From Exiguobacterium sp. BMC-KP (lineage in GTDB: Bacteria; Bacillota; Bacilli; Exiguobacteriales; Exiguobacteriaceae), in NCBI RefSeq assembly GCF_001275385.1, contig NZ_LGIW01000015.1, positions 248,001-312,000 on the forward strand: a stretch of DNA of 64,000 nt, given 5' to 3'. Position 1 is the first letter of the stretch. Every line of letters starts with the position of its first letter. The notes under the pieces were generated by a model. It worked only from the letters and a program-made list of their open reading frames with translations. It was not told the DNA's origin and searched no databases. This document shows positions 8,087 to 18,111 of the stretch, piece after piece. A program made the position numbers and the translations under genes.

Positions 8087-9742
8087 ATGCATCATCTACT
8101 TGTCATTGGGGCTGGTCAAGGGGGGACGGAAGTCCTGCATGCGTTCCAACGTTCACCATTATTAACGGTCATTGGCCTTGTCGATCCAAACATGGACGCA
8201 CCTGGGGTAGCGCTTGCACGTCGCGCTGAGATTCGTATCGAAACGAACTGGTCTGCATTCGAAGGGACAGATGTTGATTTTATTATTGACGCTACGGGAG
8301 AAAATGGCGTACTGGAACAATTGATTCATGATTTTCCAGGAGCAGCGGTTTTGCCGGGAGAGTTCGTCAGAGTGTTACTCGAGCGTCTGACTGAAAAAGA
8401 AAAAATGCTCGAAGCCATCATTCATTGTACGAGTGAAGCGATTTCCGTCGCTGATCAAGACGGTCAAACGATGATGATCAATCCGGCATACACACGAATG
8501 ACGGGTTTCACGGAACGGGATGTCGTTGGAAAACCGGCAAGTGCCGACATCGGAATGCAAGATTCGGTTCATTTAAAAGTCTTGAGTACAGGCGAGAATG
8601 TGCGAGATGTTCGTATGAAGATCGGGCAAGATCAACGGGACATCATCGTGAATGCTGCACCTGTTATCGTCGATGGACAAGTCCGTGGTTCTGTCGGTGT
8701 CATTCGAGATATATCAGAAATGAAAGCACTCGCCAAGGAATTAAAGGCAGCACGTCAAAAAATTCGGACACTCGAAGCGAAGTATACGTTTGACGATATC
8801 ATTGCTGAGAGTGAGGCGATGCGCTTCGTCGTCGACCAAGCGAAACTTGCAGCAACAATGCCAGTTAACGTGTTGATTCGTGGTGAATCCGGAACCGGAA
8901 AAGAGTTGTTCGCACACGCGATCCATGCGGCGAGCGAACGTAAATATGAACAATTCGTCCGCGTCAACTGTGCGGCGATTGCACCGACGTTACTCGAAAG
9001 TGAACTATTCGGTTACGAGGATGGAGCGTTCTCAGGGGCACGGCGCGGCGGCAAGCGAGGTTACTTCGAAGAAGCACACGGTGGTTCATTGTTCTTAGAT
9101 GAAATCGGAGAACTGCCGCTCGACGTCCAGGCCAAACTGTTACGCGTGTTGCAGGAAAATGAAGTCGTTCGTGTTGGTGGAACAAAGGCGATTCCGGTCG
9201 ACGTTCGAATCATCGCAGCGACGAATGCCAATCTGGAACAAAAAATCATTATGAATGAGTTCCGAGAAGATCTCTATTATCGAATCAATCGTTTACCAAT
9301 TCACATTCCATCACTCCGGGAGCGTCCGGATGATATTGCTCCTTTAACATTACATTTACTGCGTAAATTGAATCAGAGTTATGGACGATCGGTTGGGCGG
9401 ATCTCGGATGATGTACTTGAAGCAATGAAGAAGCAACCGTGGAAAGGAAACGTTCGTGAACTCGAAAATGTCATTGGACGCGCCTTGATTTTTACTGATA
9501 AAACGGAAACGGTCTTACGGAAAGGACACCTTCAACTGGTCGTTCCACAAACAACAAAAGTTGCAACCAGACAGAAAAAGGAAATCAAGCATTTATCAGA
9601 TGAGATGTCACACGTCGAAGAACGGTTGATTCGGGAAGCGCTTACTGCCTTTAATGGCAACAAAACAGAAGCGGCGAAGCAACTCGGGATTTCACTCCGC
9701 GCACTCTATTATAAAGTGGAACGATTTAACATCTATTCGTGA
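8087..9742 (+). CDS. bkdR: Sigma-54 dependent activator of the bkd operon
   Basis: Protein of 551 residues. Residues 1-~100 look like a small Rossmann-type nucleotide-binding fold (VIGAGQGGTEVL, then VDPN, then FIIDATG). A PAS domain follows (~105-225, MTGFTERDVVGKPAS), then the AAA+ core with Walker A GESGTGKE (266-273), the sigma-54 contact loop GAFSGA (313-318, S in place of the usual T) and Walker B LFLDEIGELP. The C-terminal Fis-type helix-turn-helix is AAKQLGISLRALYYKVERF. It lies directly upstream of a perfect -24/-12 promoter and the bkd genes, as in Bacillus. ATG 8087 has AAAGGGGGAG. The signal sensed is unknown; the PAS or the Rossmann domain could bind it. Confidence 0.93.
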   Translation: MHHLLVIGAGQGGTEVLHAFQRSPLLTVIGLVDPNMDAPGVALARRAEIRIETNWSAFEGTDVDFIIDATGENGVLEQLIHDFPGAAVLPGEFVRVLLERLTEKEKMLEAIIHCTSEAISVADQDGQTMMINPAYTRMTGFTERDVVGKPASADIGMQDSVHLKVLSTGENVRDVRMKIGQDQRDIIVNAAPVIVDGQVRGSVGVIRDISEMKALAKELKAARQKIRTLEAKYTFDDIIAESEAMRFVVDQAKLAATMPVNVLIRGESGTGKELFAHAIHAASERKYEQFVRVNCAAIAPTLLESELFGYEDGAFSGARRGGKRGYFEEAHGGSLFLDEIGELPLDVQAKLLRVLQENEVVRVGGTKAIPVDVRIIAATNANLEQKIIMNEFREDLYYRINRLPIHIPSLRERPDDIAPLTLHLLRKLNQSYGRSVGRISDDVLEAMKKQPWKGNVRELENVIGRALIFTDKTETVLRKGHLQLVVPQTTKVATRQKKEIKHLSDEMSHVEERLIREALTAFNGNKTEAAKQLGISLRALYYKVERFNIYS

Positions 9743-9743
9743 A

Positions 9744-9796
9744 ACGCAAATTTTTGCGTGCAATATATTGCAAAAAATGCAAAAGCGTGCAAAATT
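9744..9796 (+). promoter_or_regulatory. Likely BkdR upstream activating sequences
   Basis: Between the bkdR stop and the -24 box lie dense inverted repeats: ACGCAAA-TT-TTTGCGT (9744-9759), TGCAATATATTGCA (9759-9772) and a second GCGTGCAAAA copy near 9785-9794. They sit about 40-90 nt upstream of the -24 element, the normal range for an enhancer-binding protein. Assignment to BkdR is inference. Confidence 0.6.
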
Positions 9797-9833
9797 AAAG
9801 ACGTTCTTGCTTGTCCTACCGTCTCTTTTAATT

Positions 9834-9849
9834 TGGCACGAAAATTGCT
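9834..9849 (+). promoter_or_regulatory. Sigma-54 promoter of the bkd operon
   Basis: TGGCACGAAAATTGCT matches the -24/-12 consensus TGGCACG-N4-TTGCW exactly. It lies 38 nt before the ptb start. Confidence 0.9.
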
Positions 9850-9886
9850 ATTACTATTTATGTATGACAGGTAAGGGGGGAATACG

Positions 9887-10807
9887 GTGAGATTCAGTGA
9901 AATGGTTGAGCTGGCAGCTCGACTCGAAGATTCCGTCGTTGCGATAGCAGCTGCAGATGACGAAGAAGTGATGGATGCTGTCGCATTAGCAATTGAGAAC
10001 GACTTAGCGCGTTTTCATTTGTTCGGGGATGCGACGCGAATCCAGCATATGATTCAAAAACGGGCATTACGGGAGTCACAATTTGTGATTACCCATACCT
10101 CTACATCGCAAGAAGCGGCTGAACGCGCTGCTCATGCCGTTCGCAAAGGGGATGCGAGCGTGTTGATGAAAGGTCTCGTTCCGACAGCAACGTTCATGAA
10201 AGCTGTCTTGAATAAGGAAACAGGTCTACGTTCAGGAAATGTCTTGTCGCATGTCGCATTGTTTGAAGTACCGGGACGTGAATCGGCAATTGGATTGACC
10301 GATGCAGCGATTCATATCCAACCGTCACTCGAAGACAAAGTGAAAATCATCGAAAACGGTGTCTCCGCTTTAAGAGCGCTCGGTTACGGATTACCAAAAG
10401 TCGCAGTTTTAGCTGCAGTCGAAGTCGTCAATCCGACAATGCAGGCAACGATTGATGCTGCGCTTCTGACACAAATGAACCGACGTGGTCAAATCAAGGA
10501 TTGCCTTGTGGACGGACCACTCGCGCTCGACAATGCCGTGAACCTTGTCGCAGCACAACAAAAAGGTTTAACAGGGGATGTAGCAGGTCAAGCGGACCTA
10601 CTCGTTGTCCCACAAATTGAAGTCGGGAACGTCATCTACAAATCACTGATGTATTTCGCACATGCATCCGTTGCGGCGATTCTCGTCGGAGCACGGGCTC
10701 CAGTCGTATTGACAAGCCGTGCTGATACAGCAGAAGCAAAAATGTACTCATTAGCCTTTGCGCTATTAAATGCTCAACAGACGAAAAAAGTAAAACAAAC
10801 AACTTGA
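9887..10807 (+). CDS. ptb: Phosphate butyryltransferase
   Basis: Protein of 306 residues of the phosphate acetyl/butyryl transferase family. It interconverts (branched) acyl-CoA plus phosphate with acyl-phosphate. Marks include [46 protein letters not shown] and [21 protein letters not shown]. The length is that of Ptb and not of Pta. It starts at GTG 9887 behind AAGGGGGG; no in-frame ATG fits better. First gene of the operon; bcd follows 13 nt later. With Buk it turns isobutyryl/isovaleryl-CoA into free acids, or the reverse. Confidence 0.95.
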   Translation: MRFSEMVELAARLEDSVVAIAAADDEEVMDAVALAIENDLARFHLFGDATRIQHMIQKRALRESQFVITHTSTSQEAAERAAHAVRKGDASVLMKGLVPTATFMKAVLNKETGLRSGNVLSHVALFEVPGRESAIGLTDAAIHIQPSLEDKVKIIENGVSALRALGYGLPKVAVLAAVEVVNPTMQATIDAALLTQMNRRGQIKDCLVDGPLALDNAVNLVAAQQKGLTGDVAGQADLLVVPQIEVGNVIYKSLMYFAHASVAAILVGARAPVVLTSRADTAEAKMYSLAFALLNAQQTKKVKQTT

Positions 10808-10820
10808 GGAGGAACTTAAA

Positions 10821-11945
10821 ATGGTCGAAACAAACGTAGAATCACGCTTCAGTATCTTTGAAACAATGGAGATGGAAGATTACGAACAAGTTGTTTTTTG
10901 TCACGATAAAGTATCTGGGTTAAAAGCGATCATCGCGATTCATGATACGACACTCGGTCCAGCACTCGGTGGACTTCGCATGTGGAACTATGCATCAGAC
11001 GAGGAAGCATTGATTGATGCGCTCCGTTTATCAAAAGGAATGACGTATAAGAACGCAGCAGCTGGTTTAAACCTCGGAGGCGGTAAAGCTGTCATCATCG
11101 GTGATGCGAAAACACAAAAATCAGAAGCACTCTTCCGGGCATTCGGTCGCTACGTTCAGTCACTCAACGGTCGTTACATCACAGCAGAAGATGTCAACAC
11201 AACAGTAGCAGACATGGATTACATCCATATGGAGACGGACTTCGTTACAGGTGTCAGCCCAGCATTCGGATCAAGTGGGAACCCCTCACCAGTCACAGCG
11301 TACGGTGTTTACCGTGGTATGAAAGCAGCGGCAAAAGAAGTGTACGGAACGGATTCACTCGGCGGCAAAACGATCGCAATCCAAGGTGTCGGTAACGTTG
11401 CTTTCAACCTGTGCCGTCATTTACATGAAGAAGGAGCGAAGTTGATCGTCACGGACATCAACCAAGAAGCGCTACAACGTGCAGAAGAAGCATTCGGTGC
11501 CTTGATCGTCGCACCAGAAGACATCTATAGCGTCGAAGCGGACATCTTTGCACCATGTGCCCTTGGTGCGACATTAAACGATGAAACGATTCCACAATTG
11601 AAAGTCAAAATCATCGCTGGTGCAGCAAATAACCAACTTAAAGAAGATCGCCATGGTGACATGCTCGAAGAGCGCGATATCTTATATGTACCAGACTTCG
11701 TCATCAATGCCGGTGGTGTCATCAACGTTGCCGATGAACTCGACGGATACAACCGCGACCGTGCTATGAAAAAAGTTGAACTCGTCTATGACGCTGTAAC
11801 GAAAGTATTCGAAATTGCAAAACGTGATCATTTACCGACATACCGTGCTGCTGAAAAAATGGCAGAAGAGCGCATTGCAACGATGCGTAGTGCCCGCAGT
11901 CAGTTCTTGCGTCGTGATAAAAACATTCTAGGATCACGTGGCTGA
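10821..11945 (+). CDS. bcd: Leucine (branched-chain amino acid) dehydrogenase
   Basis: Glu/Leu/Phe/Val dehydrogenase family enzyme of 374 residues, which oxidatively deaminates leucine, isoleucine and valine to 2-oxo acids with NAD. The substrate-binding region [10 protein letters not shown], the catalytic-lysine loop [20 protein letters not shown], and the Rossmann motif [17 protein letters not shown] are visible, followed by [13 protein letters not shown] and [10 protein letters not shown]. It is preceded by a GAGGAGG site. It feeds the BkdA/B complex encoded downstream. Confidence 0.96.
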   Translation: MVETNVESRFSIFETMEMEDYEQVVFCHDKVSGLKAIIAIHDTTLGPALGGLRMWNYASDEEALIDALRLSKGMTYKNAAAGLNLGGGKAVIIGDAKTQKSEALFRAFGRYVQSLNGRYITAEDVNTTVADMDYIHMETDFVTGVSPAFGSSGNPSPVTAYGVYRGMKAAAKEVYGTDSLGGKTIAIQGVGNVAFNLCRHLHEEGAKLIVTDINQEALQRAEEAFGALIVAPEDIYSVEADIFAPCALGATLNDETIPQLKVKIIAGAANNQLKEDRHGDMLEERDILYVPDFVINAGGVINVADELDGYNRDRAMKKVELVYDAVTKVFEIAKRDHLPTYRAAEKMAEERIATMRSARSQFLRRDKNILGSRG

Positions 11946-11961
11946 TCAGAGGAGGATATCC

Positions 11962-13065
11962 ATGAGCGAACGTATTTTAACGATCAATCCCGGTTCGACG
12001 TCGACGAAGATTGGTATCTTCGAAGGGGCGAATCAGGTGTTCACGAAGACGTTACGCCATCCAGCGGAAGCGGTCGGAGGACCGCTTCCAGCGCAGCTGG
12101 AGATGCGTCGTCATGTGTTACTCGAAGTGTTAGCCGAAGAGCAGATTGATTTGAAAGCGCTTACTGCAGTTGTTGGACGTGGTGGGCTACTTCGACCACT
12201 CGTCAGTGGGACGTATGCCGTCAATCGGGAAATGCGAGAAGACTTACTCAGTGGTATTTTTGGCGTTCATGCATCGAACCTCGGTGGACTCCTTGCGGAC
12301 GAAATCGCGCGGACACTCGACATCCCGTCGTTCATCGTCGATCCGGTCGTCGTTGACGAACTAGAGCCGATTGCACGGATTACAGGCTTACCTGAACTTG
12401 AACGAAAGAGTATTTTTCATGCCTTGAACCAAAAAGCTGTCGCGAAACGGTTTGCGAAGGAAATCGGACGTCCGTATGAGGAATTGCGCTTGATCATCGC
12501 ACACATGGGTGGCGGCATTACGGTCGGTGTACACCAAGACGGACGTGTCATCGATGTGAATAATGGACTTGACGGAGAAGGTCCGTTTTCACCAGAGCGG
12601 AGCGGATCGCTACCTGTTGGTCAACTAGTAGAACTATGTTATAGTACCAAGTATAAACTTGAAGAGATGAAGCGTCTGGTCGTTGGGTCAGGCGGACTTG
12701 TCGCGCACTTGGGTACGTTCGACGCGATCGAAATCGAACGACGCATTGAAGCAGGAGACGAGCAAGCAGCCCTCTTATATGACGCAATGGCGTACCGGAT
12801 TGCGAAAGAGATTGCCGGTCAAAGTGCCGTATTGTTCGGACAGGTCGATGCGATCATCTTAACGGGTGGACTTGCTTATAGTGATCGGTTGACGAGCGCG
12901 ATCGAAGAACGTGTCGCACATCTTGGTCAAGTCGTACGTAGCCCAGGTGAGGATGAGTTACAGGCGCTCGCAGAAGGAGTGTTGCGTGTCTTACGTGGGG
13001 AAGAGGAAGTTAAGGAATATGGAGGCGAACCAACATGGCTAGAGAATTCGACGTCGTTGTCCTAG
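11962..13065 (+). CDS. buk: Butyrate kinase
   Basis: Acetokinase-family enzyme of 367 residues that forms ATP and branched or straight short-chain acid from acyl-phosphate. Marks: [18 protein letters not shown] at the N-terminus, [40 protein letters not shown] and [15 protein letters not shown] start at ATG 11962 because GGAGGA stands 6 nt upstream; a longer reading would overlap bcd. The 3' end overlaps the lpdV start by 31 nt and contains the lpdV ribosome binding site, which suggests translational coupling. Confidence 0.95.
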   Translation: MSERILTINPGSTSTKIGIFEGANQVFTKTLRHPAEAVGGPLPAQLEMRRHVLLEVLAEEQIDLKALTAVVGRGGLLRPLVSGTYAVNREMREDLLSGIFGVHASNLGGLLADEIARTLDIPSFIVDPVVVDELEPIARITGLPELERKSIFHALNQKAVAKRFAKEIGRPYEELRLIIAHMGGGITVGVHQDGRVIDVNNGLDGEGPFSPERSGSLPVGQLVELCYSTKYKLEEMKRLVVGSGGLVAHLGTFDAIEIERRIEAGDEQAALLYDAMAYRIAKEIAGQSAVLFGQVDAIILTGGLAYSDRLTSAIEERVAHLGQVVRSPGEDELQALAEGVLRVLRGEEEVKEYGGEPTWLENSTSLS

Positions 13066-14456
13066 GTGGTGGACCCGGTGGATATGTCGCTGCGATTCGT
13101 GCAGCACAAGCCGGGAAGTCGGTAGCAATCGTAGAACAAGGGAAACTGGGTGGCACATGCCTACATCGTGGCTGTATCCCATCCAAAGCCTTTTTGAAAT
13201 CAGCAGCAGTCTATCAGACGGTCAAACACGCTGCTACATATGGCGTGGACGTACCGGAATCGTTTTTACGATTCGAACAGGTCAAACAACGAAAGCAAGA
13301 GATCGTGGATGGGTTAGAAGCAGGCATTCAGCATCTGATGAAAAAAGGGAAAATTGAAGTATTCCATGGTCGGGGTTCGATTCTTGGACCAAGTATCTTT
13401 TCACCGATGCCAGGGACGATCAGTGTCGAGCCGGAAGAAGGCGAAGGCGAGTTGATCCTTCCGCGTCAATTGATCGTCGCGACAGGGTCGCGTCCACGTC
13501 CATTGAACGGACTCGCTTTTGATTCAGAGTATGTCCTCAGCTCGGATGATGCACTCGATATGGCAGATTTGCCAAAGTCGATCGTCATCATCGGTGGCGG
13601 CGTCATCGGTGTCGAATGGGCATCGATGTTGACGGATTTTGACGTCGCAGTAACGGTCGTCGAATTCAGCGACCGGATTTTACCGACGGAAGATGCGGCA
13701 GTCAGTCGTGAAGTCGCTCGTCAATTGAAAAAGCGGGGCGTCAAGATTCATACCGGCGCAGCTGCACAAAGTGACACGTTCCGGATGTCAGAAGACGGTG
13801 TCTCGATTGCGATCGACCGTAACGGAGAACAAACGACGCTTGAAGCGGATAAATTGCTTGTCGCAATCGGTCGAATGGCGAACGTCGAAGGCATCGGGAT
13901 TGAAAACACGAATATCGTCGTCGAAAATGGCTTCATCCAAGTAGATGACCATTTCCGGACGAAGGATCAACATATCTATGCGATCGGGGATGTCATCGGT
14001 CGCTTACAACTGGCGCACGTTGCGTCAGCAGAAGGTGTCAAAGCGGTCGAGGCGATCGTAAACGGAACGACGACACCACTTGAGTATGCGTTCGTACCAC
14101 GTTGTATCTACAGCGTACCGGAAGCGGCATCGGTCGGTTTGACGGAAGACGAAGCGAAACGTGCCGGAATGGACGTTAAGGTCGGAAGCTTCTCGTTCAA
14201 CGGATTAGGGAAAGCGCGGATCGAAGGAGAGGCGGCAGGCTTCATCAAGCTCGTCTCCGATGCGAAGACAGATGATCTTGTCGGCGTTCACATCGTTGGA
14301 CCAAAAGCAACGGAACTGATTAGTGAAGGTGGATTAGCACTCGTACTCAATGCAACGGCATGGGAAGTCGGACAACTCGTACATCCGCACCCAGCCTTGT
14401 CAGAAGCATTCGGAGAAGCAGCACTTGCTGTCGACGGACTTGCGGTTCACGCATAA
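13035..14456 (+). CDS. lpdV: Dihydrolipoyl dehydrogenase of the branched-chain complex (E3)
   Basis: FAD disulfide oxidoreductase of 473 residues that reoxidises the lipoyl group on BkdB with NAD. It shows the FAD-binding [18 protein letters not shown], the redox-active pair [13 protein letters not shown], the NAD-binding [15 protein letters not shown], the second FAD contact IYAIGDVIG, and the C-terminal catalytic [13 protein letters not shown]. The start ATG lies within the end of buk, behind GGAGG. bkdAA follows 13 nt after. Confidence 0.96.
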   Translation: MAREFDVVVLGGGPGGYVAAIRAAQAGKSVAIVEQGKLGGTCLHRGCIPSKAFLKSAAVYQTVKHAATYGVDVPESFLRFEQVKQRKQEIVDGLEAGIQHLMKKGKIEVFHGRGSILGPSIFSPMPGTISVEPEEGEGELILPRQLIVATGSRPRPLNGLAFDSEYVLSSDDALDMADLPKSIVIIGGGVIGVEWASMLTDFDVAVTVVEFSDRILPTEDAAVSREVARQLKKRGVKIHTGAAAQSDTFRMSEDGVSIAIDRNGEQTTLEADKLLVAIGRMANVEGIGIENTNIVVENGFIQVDDHFRTKDQHIYAIGDVIGRLQLAHVASAEGVKAVEAIVNGTTTPLEYAFVPRCIYSVPEAASVGLTEDEAKRAGMDVKVGSFSFNGLGKARIEGEAAGFIKLVSDAKTDDLVGVHIVGPKATELISEGGLALVLNATAWEVGQLVHPHPALSEAFGEAALAVDGLAVHA

Positions 14457-14469
14457 GGAGGAATTACGG

Positions 14470-15483
14470 ATGGAAAAAATAGAATTCAAAGAATTAGTAG
14501 AACTTGGATTAACGGAACAGGACGCGATTCACATGTTCGAAACGATGGTCCGTGCGCGGAAGATCGATGAACGGATGTGGAAGTTGAACCGTGCAGGTAA
14601 AATTCCATTCCTCGTCTCGTGCCAAGGGCAAGAAGCGGCTCAAGTCGGTGCGGCGTTCGCACTTGAAAAAGGAACGGATTATATTTTGCCGTATTACCGT
14701 GATTTAGGCGTCGTCTTGCACTTCGGTCAAACATCACGCGATATCATGCTGTCGGCATTCGCAAAAGCAGAAGATCCAAACTCAGGTGGTCGTCAAATGC
14801 CAGGACACTATGGTTCACGTGCTTTAAATATCGTGACAGGTTCAAGTCCAGTTACGACACAAGTACCTCATGCCGTTGGAATTGCACTGGCTGCGAAGAT
14901 GCGCAAGGAACCACTCGTTGCTTACGTCTCGTTCGGAGAAGGTTCTTCAAACCAAGGTGATTTCCATGAAGGGGCAAACTTCGCTGGAATCCATAAGCTC
15001 CCTGTCATCTTGTTTTGTGAAAACAATAAGTATGCAATTTCGACACCACTTTCGAAGCAATTGTCGGCAAAACACGTTGCTGACCGTGCGATCGGGTATG
15101 GAATGCCGGGATATACGGTGGATGGCATTGATCCGCTCGCTGTCTACAAGGTCGTCAAGGAAGCACGCGAACGTGGATTACGGGGCGAAGGTCCAACATT
15201 GATCGAGGTTGAAGTTGAACGCCTCGTGCCACACTCATCGGATGATGACGATAAATCGTACCGTTCTGCTGAAGAACTCGATGCCTTAAAAGCACGTGAC
15301 GGAATCAAACTCTTCCGTGCACGTCTAATCGAAATGGGTGTTTTGACAGAAGAAACAGCGACCGAAATCGAACAAACGATGGAGAAAGAAGTCGATGAAG
15401 CGACAGCTTATGCGGAAGCAGCAGCATACGATGCACCAGAAAATGCATTACGTTACGTGTACGACGAGGAGGAAACGAAATGA
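14470..15483 (+). CDS. bkdAA: Branched-chain 2-oxoacid dehydrogenase E1 alpha
   Basis: Thiamine-diphosphate E1 alpha subunit of 337 residues. The ThDP motif is FGEGSSNQGDFHEGANFA ... LFCENN, and the phosphorylation-loop-like region HSSDDDDKSYR follows. RQMPGHYGSRALN and the MFETMVRARKIDERMW start are typical. ATG 14470 sits behind AAGGAGG; a longer open frame begins upstream inside lpdV and is not used. It overlaps bkdAB by ATGA, so the two E1 subunits are translationally coupled. Confidence 0.96.
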   Translation: MEKIEFKELVELGLTEQDAIHMFETMVRARKIDERMWKLNRAGKIPFLVSCQGQEAAQVGAAFALEKGTDYILPYYRDLGVVLHFGQTSRDIMLSAFAKAEDPNSGGRQMPGHYGSRALNIVTGSSPVTTQVPHAVGIALAAKMRKEPLVAYVSFGEGSSNQGDFHEGANFAGIHKLPVILFCENNKYAISTPLSKQLSAKHVADRAIGYGMPGYTVDGIDPLAVYKVVKEARERGLRGEGPTLIEVEVERLVPHSSDDDDKSYRSAEELDALKARDGIKLFRARLIEMGVLTEETATEIEQTMEKEVDEATAYAEAAAYDAPENALRYVYDEEETK

Positions 15484-16463
15484 CGACGTTAAGTTTAATC
15501 GAAGCGATCAACAGTGCAATCAAAGAAGAGATGGAACGGGACGAATCCGTCTTCATCCTCGGCGAAGATGTCGGTGTCCGAGGCGGTGTCTTCCGCGCGA
15601 CACAAGGGTTGCTCGAACAATTCGGAGAAGAACGCGTCATTGATGCACCACTTGCTGAGAGTGCGATTGCCGGTGTTGGGATTGGAGCTGCAATGTACGG
15701 GATGCGCCCAATCGCTGAAATGCAATTCGCTGACTTCATCATGCCAGCGGTCAACCAAATCGTCAGTGAAGCAGCGAAGATTCGGTATCGTTCGAACAAC
15801 GATTGGACGTGTCCGATCGTCATCCGCGCACCGTTCGGCGGCGGCATTCACGGAGCACTCTATCATTCCCAATCGGTCGAAGCGATGTTCAACTCGACAC
15901 CAGGTCTAAAAATCGTCATCCCGTCTAATCCATACGATGCAAAAGGATTGCTGAAGGCAGCGATTCGTTCGAATGACCCAGTCTTGTTCTTTGAGCATAA
16001 ACGTGGTTATCGCCTGTTGAAAGGCGATGTTCCGGAAGGCGACTATACAGTCGAAATTGGTAAAGCAGACGTAAAACGTGAGGGAGAAGATGTCACAATC
16101 ATCACGTACGGTCTGTGTGTCCATATGGCACTCGAAGCGGCAACGCGCCTTGAAAAAGACGGGATTGATGTCCACATCCTTGATTTACGGACTGTTTATC
16201 CGATCGACCGCGAAGCAGTCGTCGAAGCGGCGAAAAAGACGGGGAAAGTCTTGCTTGTTACGGAAGATAATAAAGAAGGTAGCGTCATGAGTGAAGTGTC
16301 GGCAATCATTGCAGAAGAAGCATTGTTTGATCTTGATGCACCAATCGAACGACTCTGTGGTCCAGACGTACCAGCCATGCCATACGCTCCGACAATGGAG
16401 AAGTTCTTCAACATCTCAAGTGAGAAAATCGAAGATAAAATCCGGACGTTGCACGCATACTAA
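15480..16463 (+). CDS. bkdAB: Branched-chain 2-oxoacid dehydrogenase E1 beta
   Basis: E1 beta subunit of 327 residues, with the transketolase pyrimidine domain (ILGEDVGVRGGVFRATQGL, DAPLAESAIAGVGIGAAMYGMRPIAE is split across the active-site region, APFGGGIHGALYHSQSVEA) and the C-terminal transketolase domain (ITYGLCVHMALEAA, LLVTEDNKEGS). It combines with BkdAA to decarboxylate 2-oxoisovalerate, 2-oxo-4-methylvalerate and 2-oxo-3-methylvalerate. It begins in the ATGA overlap with bkdAA and is followed 14 nt later by bkdB. Confidence 0.96.
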   Translation: MTTLSLIEAINSAIKEEMERDESVFILGEDVGVRGGVFRATQGLLEQFGEERVIDAPLAESAIAGVGIGAAMYGMRPIAEMQFADFIMPAVNQIVSEAAKIRYRSNNDWTCPIVIRAPFGGGIHGALYHSQSVEAMFNSTPGLKIVIPSNPYDAKGLLKAAIRSNDPVLFFEHKRGYRLLKGDVPEGDYTVEIGKADVKREGEDVTIITYGLCVHMALEAATRLEKDGIDVHILDLRTVYPIDREAVVEAAKKTGKVLLVTEDNKEGSVMSEVSAIIAEEALFDLDAPIERLCGPDVPAMPYAPTMEKFFNISSEKIEDKIRTLHAY

Positions 16464-16477
16464 GGGGGAACTGATCG

Positions 16478-17749
16478 ATGAAGACTGAAACACTTACGAT
16501 GCCACAACTCGGAGAAAGCGTCACAGAAGGAACGATTTCAATGTGGCTCGTCAAACCGGGCGATACTGTCAAAAAATATGATCCGATTGCAGAAGTCATT
16601 ACTGATAAGGTAACGGCAGAAGTCCCATCTTCGTTTGATGGTGTGATCGAGACACTCCTTGCAGAAGAAGGCGAGACGTTGCAAGTCGGTGACGCGATTG
16701 TCACGATGCAAGTCAGCGGTGGGTCAACGGAAGTCGCTGCGACAGAACAAGAAGTACCGGCTGTCGAAGAAACGACGTCGTCTGATACATCGATGAAAAA
16801 ACGCTATTCACCAGCTGTCTTGAAACTATCGGGAGAACACGGTATTGATCTCGAACAAGTGACGGGTACGGGAGCTGGCGGACGGATTACTCGGAAAGAT
16901 CTGTTGAAACTGATCGAATCCGGATCGAATCCGACACCACAAACCGCAGAACCAAAACCGGAAGCGCAAGCCACTCCGGTAGCGACTCCAGCGGTCGAAG
17001 CACCACCAGCACCGAAACGTCCAGTTAGTGCGCCACAACCGACAGAGACAGGTGACATTGAGATCCCGACTGCCGGTGTACGCCAAGCGATTGCTTCAAA
17101 CATGGTACGTGCGAAACACGAAGCACCACATGCGTGGTTAATGATCGAAGTCGATGTGACGAACTTGGTCGAAGCACGTAACCGTCATAAAGATGCGTTC
17201 TTCAAACAAGAAGGCGTCAAATTGACGTTCTTGCCATTCTTCATGAAGGCGACGGTTGAAGGATTGAAGAAACATCCAATCATGAACTCGACATGGGCGG
17301 GGGATAAGATCATTCAAAAGAAAGCGATCAACCTGTCACTTGCTGTTGCGACGCAGGATGCTCTATTCGTACCGGTCGTTAAGAATGCGGATGAATTAAG
17401 CATCAAAGGCATCGCACGCGCGATCGATGACTTTGGTAAACGTGCACAAGCTGGTACGTTATCTTCTGCTGAGATGCAAGGTGGGACGTTTACCGTCAAC
17501 AATACGGGCTCATTCGGTTCGATTCAATCGGCGCCGATCCTTAACTTCCCGCAAGCAGCGATACTATCTGTTGAATCAATCGTTAAACGTCCAGTTTGGG
17601 TGAACGGCATGTTTGCAGCACGCGACATGGTCAATCTTTGTATGTCGATCGACCACAGGGTACTTGACGGACTTGTTGCTGGACAGTTCCTCCAAACTGT
17701 CAAGCAATCGCTCGAATCGATTGATCCGAACCAACTTTCCTTATACTGA
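16478..17749 (+). CDS. bkdB: Branched-chain 2-oxoacid dehydrogenase E2 (lipoamide acyltransferase)
   Basis: Protein of 423 residues. The N-terminal lipoyl domain has the modified lysine at K44 in TDKVTAEVPS. A peripheral-subunit-binding domain (about 110-145, VLKLSGEHGIDLEQVTGTG) comes next, then a Pro/Ala-rich linker, then the catalytic domain ending in SIDHRVLDG with His393. It transfers the branched acyl group to CoA. There is one lipoyl domain only. It is the last gene of the operon. No terminator follows; the trp promoter begins 11 nt after the stop. Confidence 0.95.
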   Translation: MKTETLTMPQLGESVTEGTISMWLVKPGDTVKKYDPIAEVITDKVTAEVPSSFDGVIETLLAEEGETLQVGDAIVTMQVSGGSTEVAATEQEVPAVEETTSSDTSMKKRYSPAVLKLSGEHGIDLEQVTGTGAGGRITRKDLLKLIESGSNPTPQTAEPKPEAQATPVATPAVEAPPAPKRPVSAPQPTETGDIEIPTAGVRQAIASNMVRAKHEAPHAWLMIEVDVTNLVEARNRHKDAFFKQEGVKLTFLPFFMKATVEGLKKHPIMNSTWAGDKIIQKKAINLSLAVATQDALFVPVVKNADELSIKGIARAIDDFGKRAQAGTLSSAEMQGGTFTVNNTGSFGSIQSAPILNFPQAAILSVESIVKRPVWVNGMFAARDMVNLCMSIDHRVLDGLVAGQFLQTVKQSLESIDPNQLSLY

Positions 17750-17759
17750 GAGTTTCCAG

Positions 17760-17788
17760 TTGACAGGGAAGAAGAAGCATCGTAATAT
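17760..17788 (+). promoter_or_regulatory. Promoter of the trp operon
   Basis: A perfect TTGACA (17760-17765), 17-nt spacer and TAATAT (17783-17788). Transcription would begin near 17795, just before the first T-box. Confidence 0.8.
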
Positions 17789-17809
17789 AAGAATCAATTC
17801 AACACACGA

Positions 17810-18090
17810 TAGCAAAGACGAAGAGAAGTAACTTGTGAAACGATTTAAGAGAGCTGATGGGTGGTGCGAATCAGTATCGGGCAACAAGCGAATGGCCTTC
17901 CGAGCTTCAGACCGAATCCTTTAAGTGGGTAGTAGGCTCTGACGGGTTCCTCCCGTTATTGGGGTCGACAAATCAGGACAATGGTCCGGTTTGTTTCAAA
18001 GGGGACGATGTCAGCATCGTCAACGAAGGTGGTACCGCGGGTCTTCCCGTCCTTCATGTTCTACATGAATGGGCGAGAAGACCCTTTTCG
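17810..18090 (+). promoter_or_regulatory. T-box riboswitch 1 of the trp leader
   Basis: It contains the AGTA loop-E element (17826-17829), AGAGAGCTGATGGGTGGTG of distal stem I, ACGGG...CCCGT after the specifier region, and the T-box core AAGGTGGTACCGCGG (18026-18040). The terminator GGGTCTTC...GAAGACCC with TTTT ends near 18088. A UGG triplet at 17926-17928, just before GTAGTAGG, is the best Trp specifier candidate. Uncharged tRNA-Trp should favour read-through. Confidence 0.88.
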
Positions 18091-18111
18091 TATACAATTG
18101 AATCGAATAAA

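Noticed and set aside
15305..15847. 180-codon minus-strand frame across bkdAA and bkdAB
   Set aside because: Serine/proline-rich shadow of two well-supported E1 genes.
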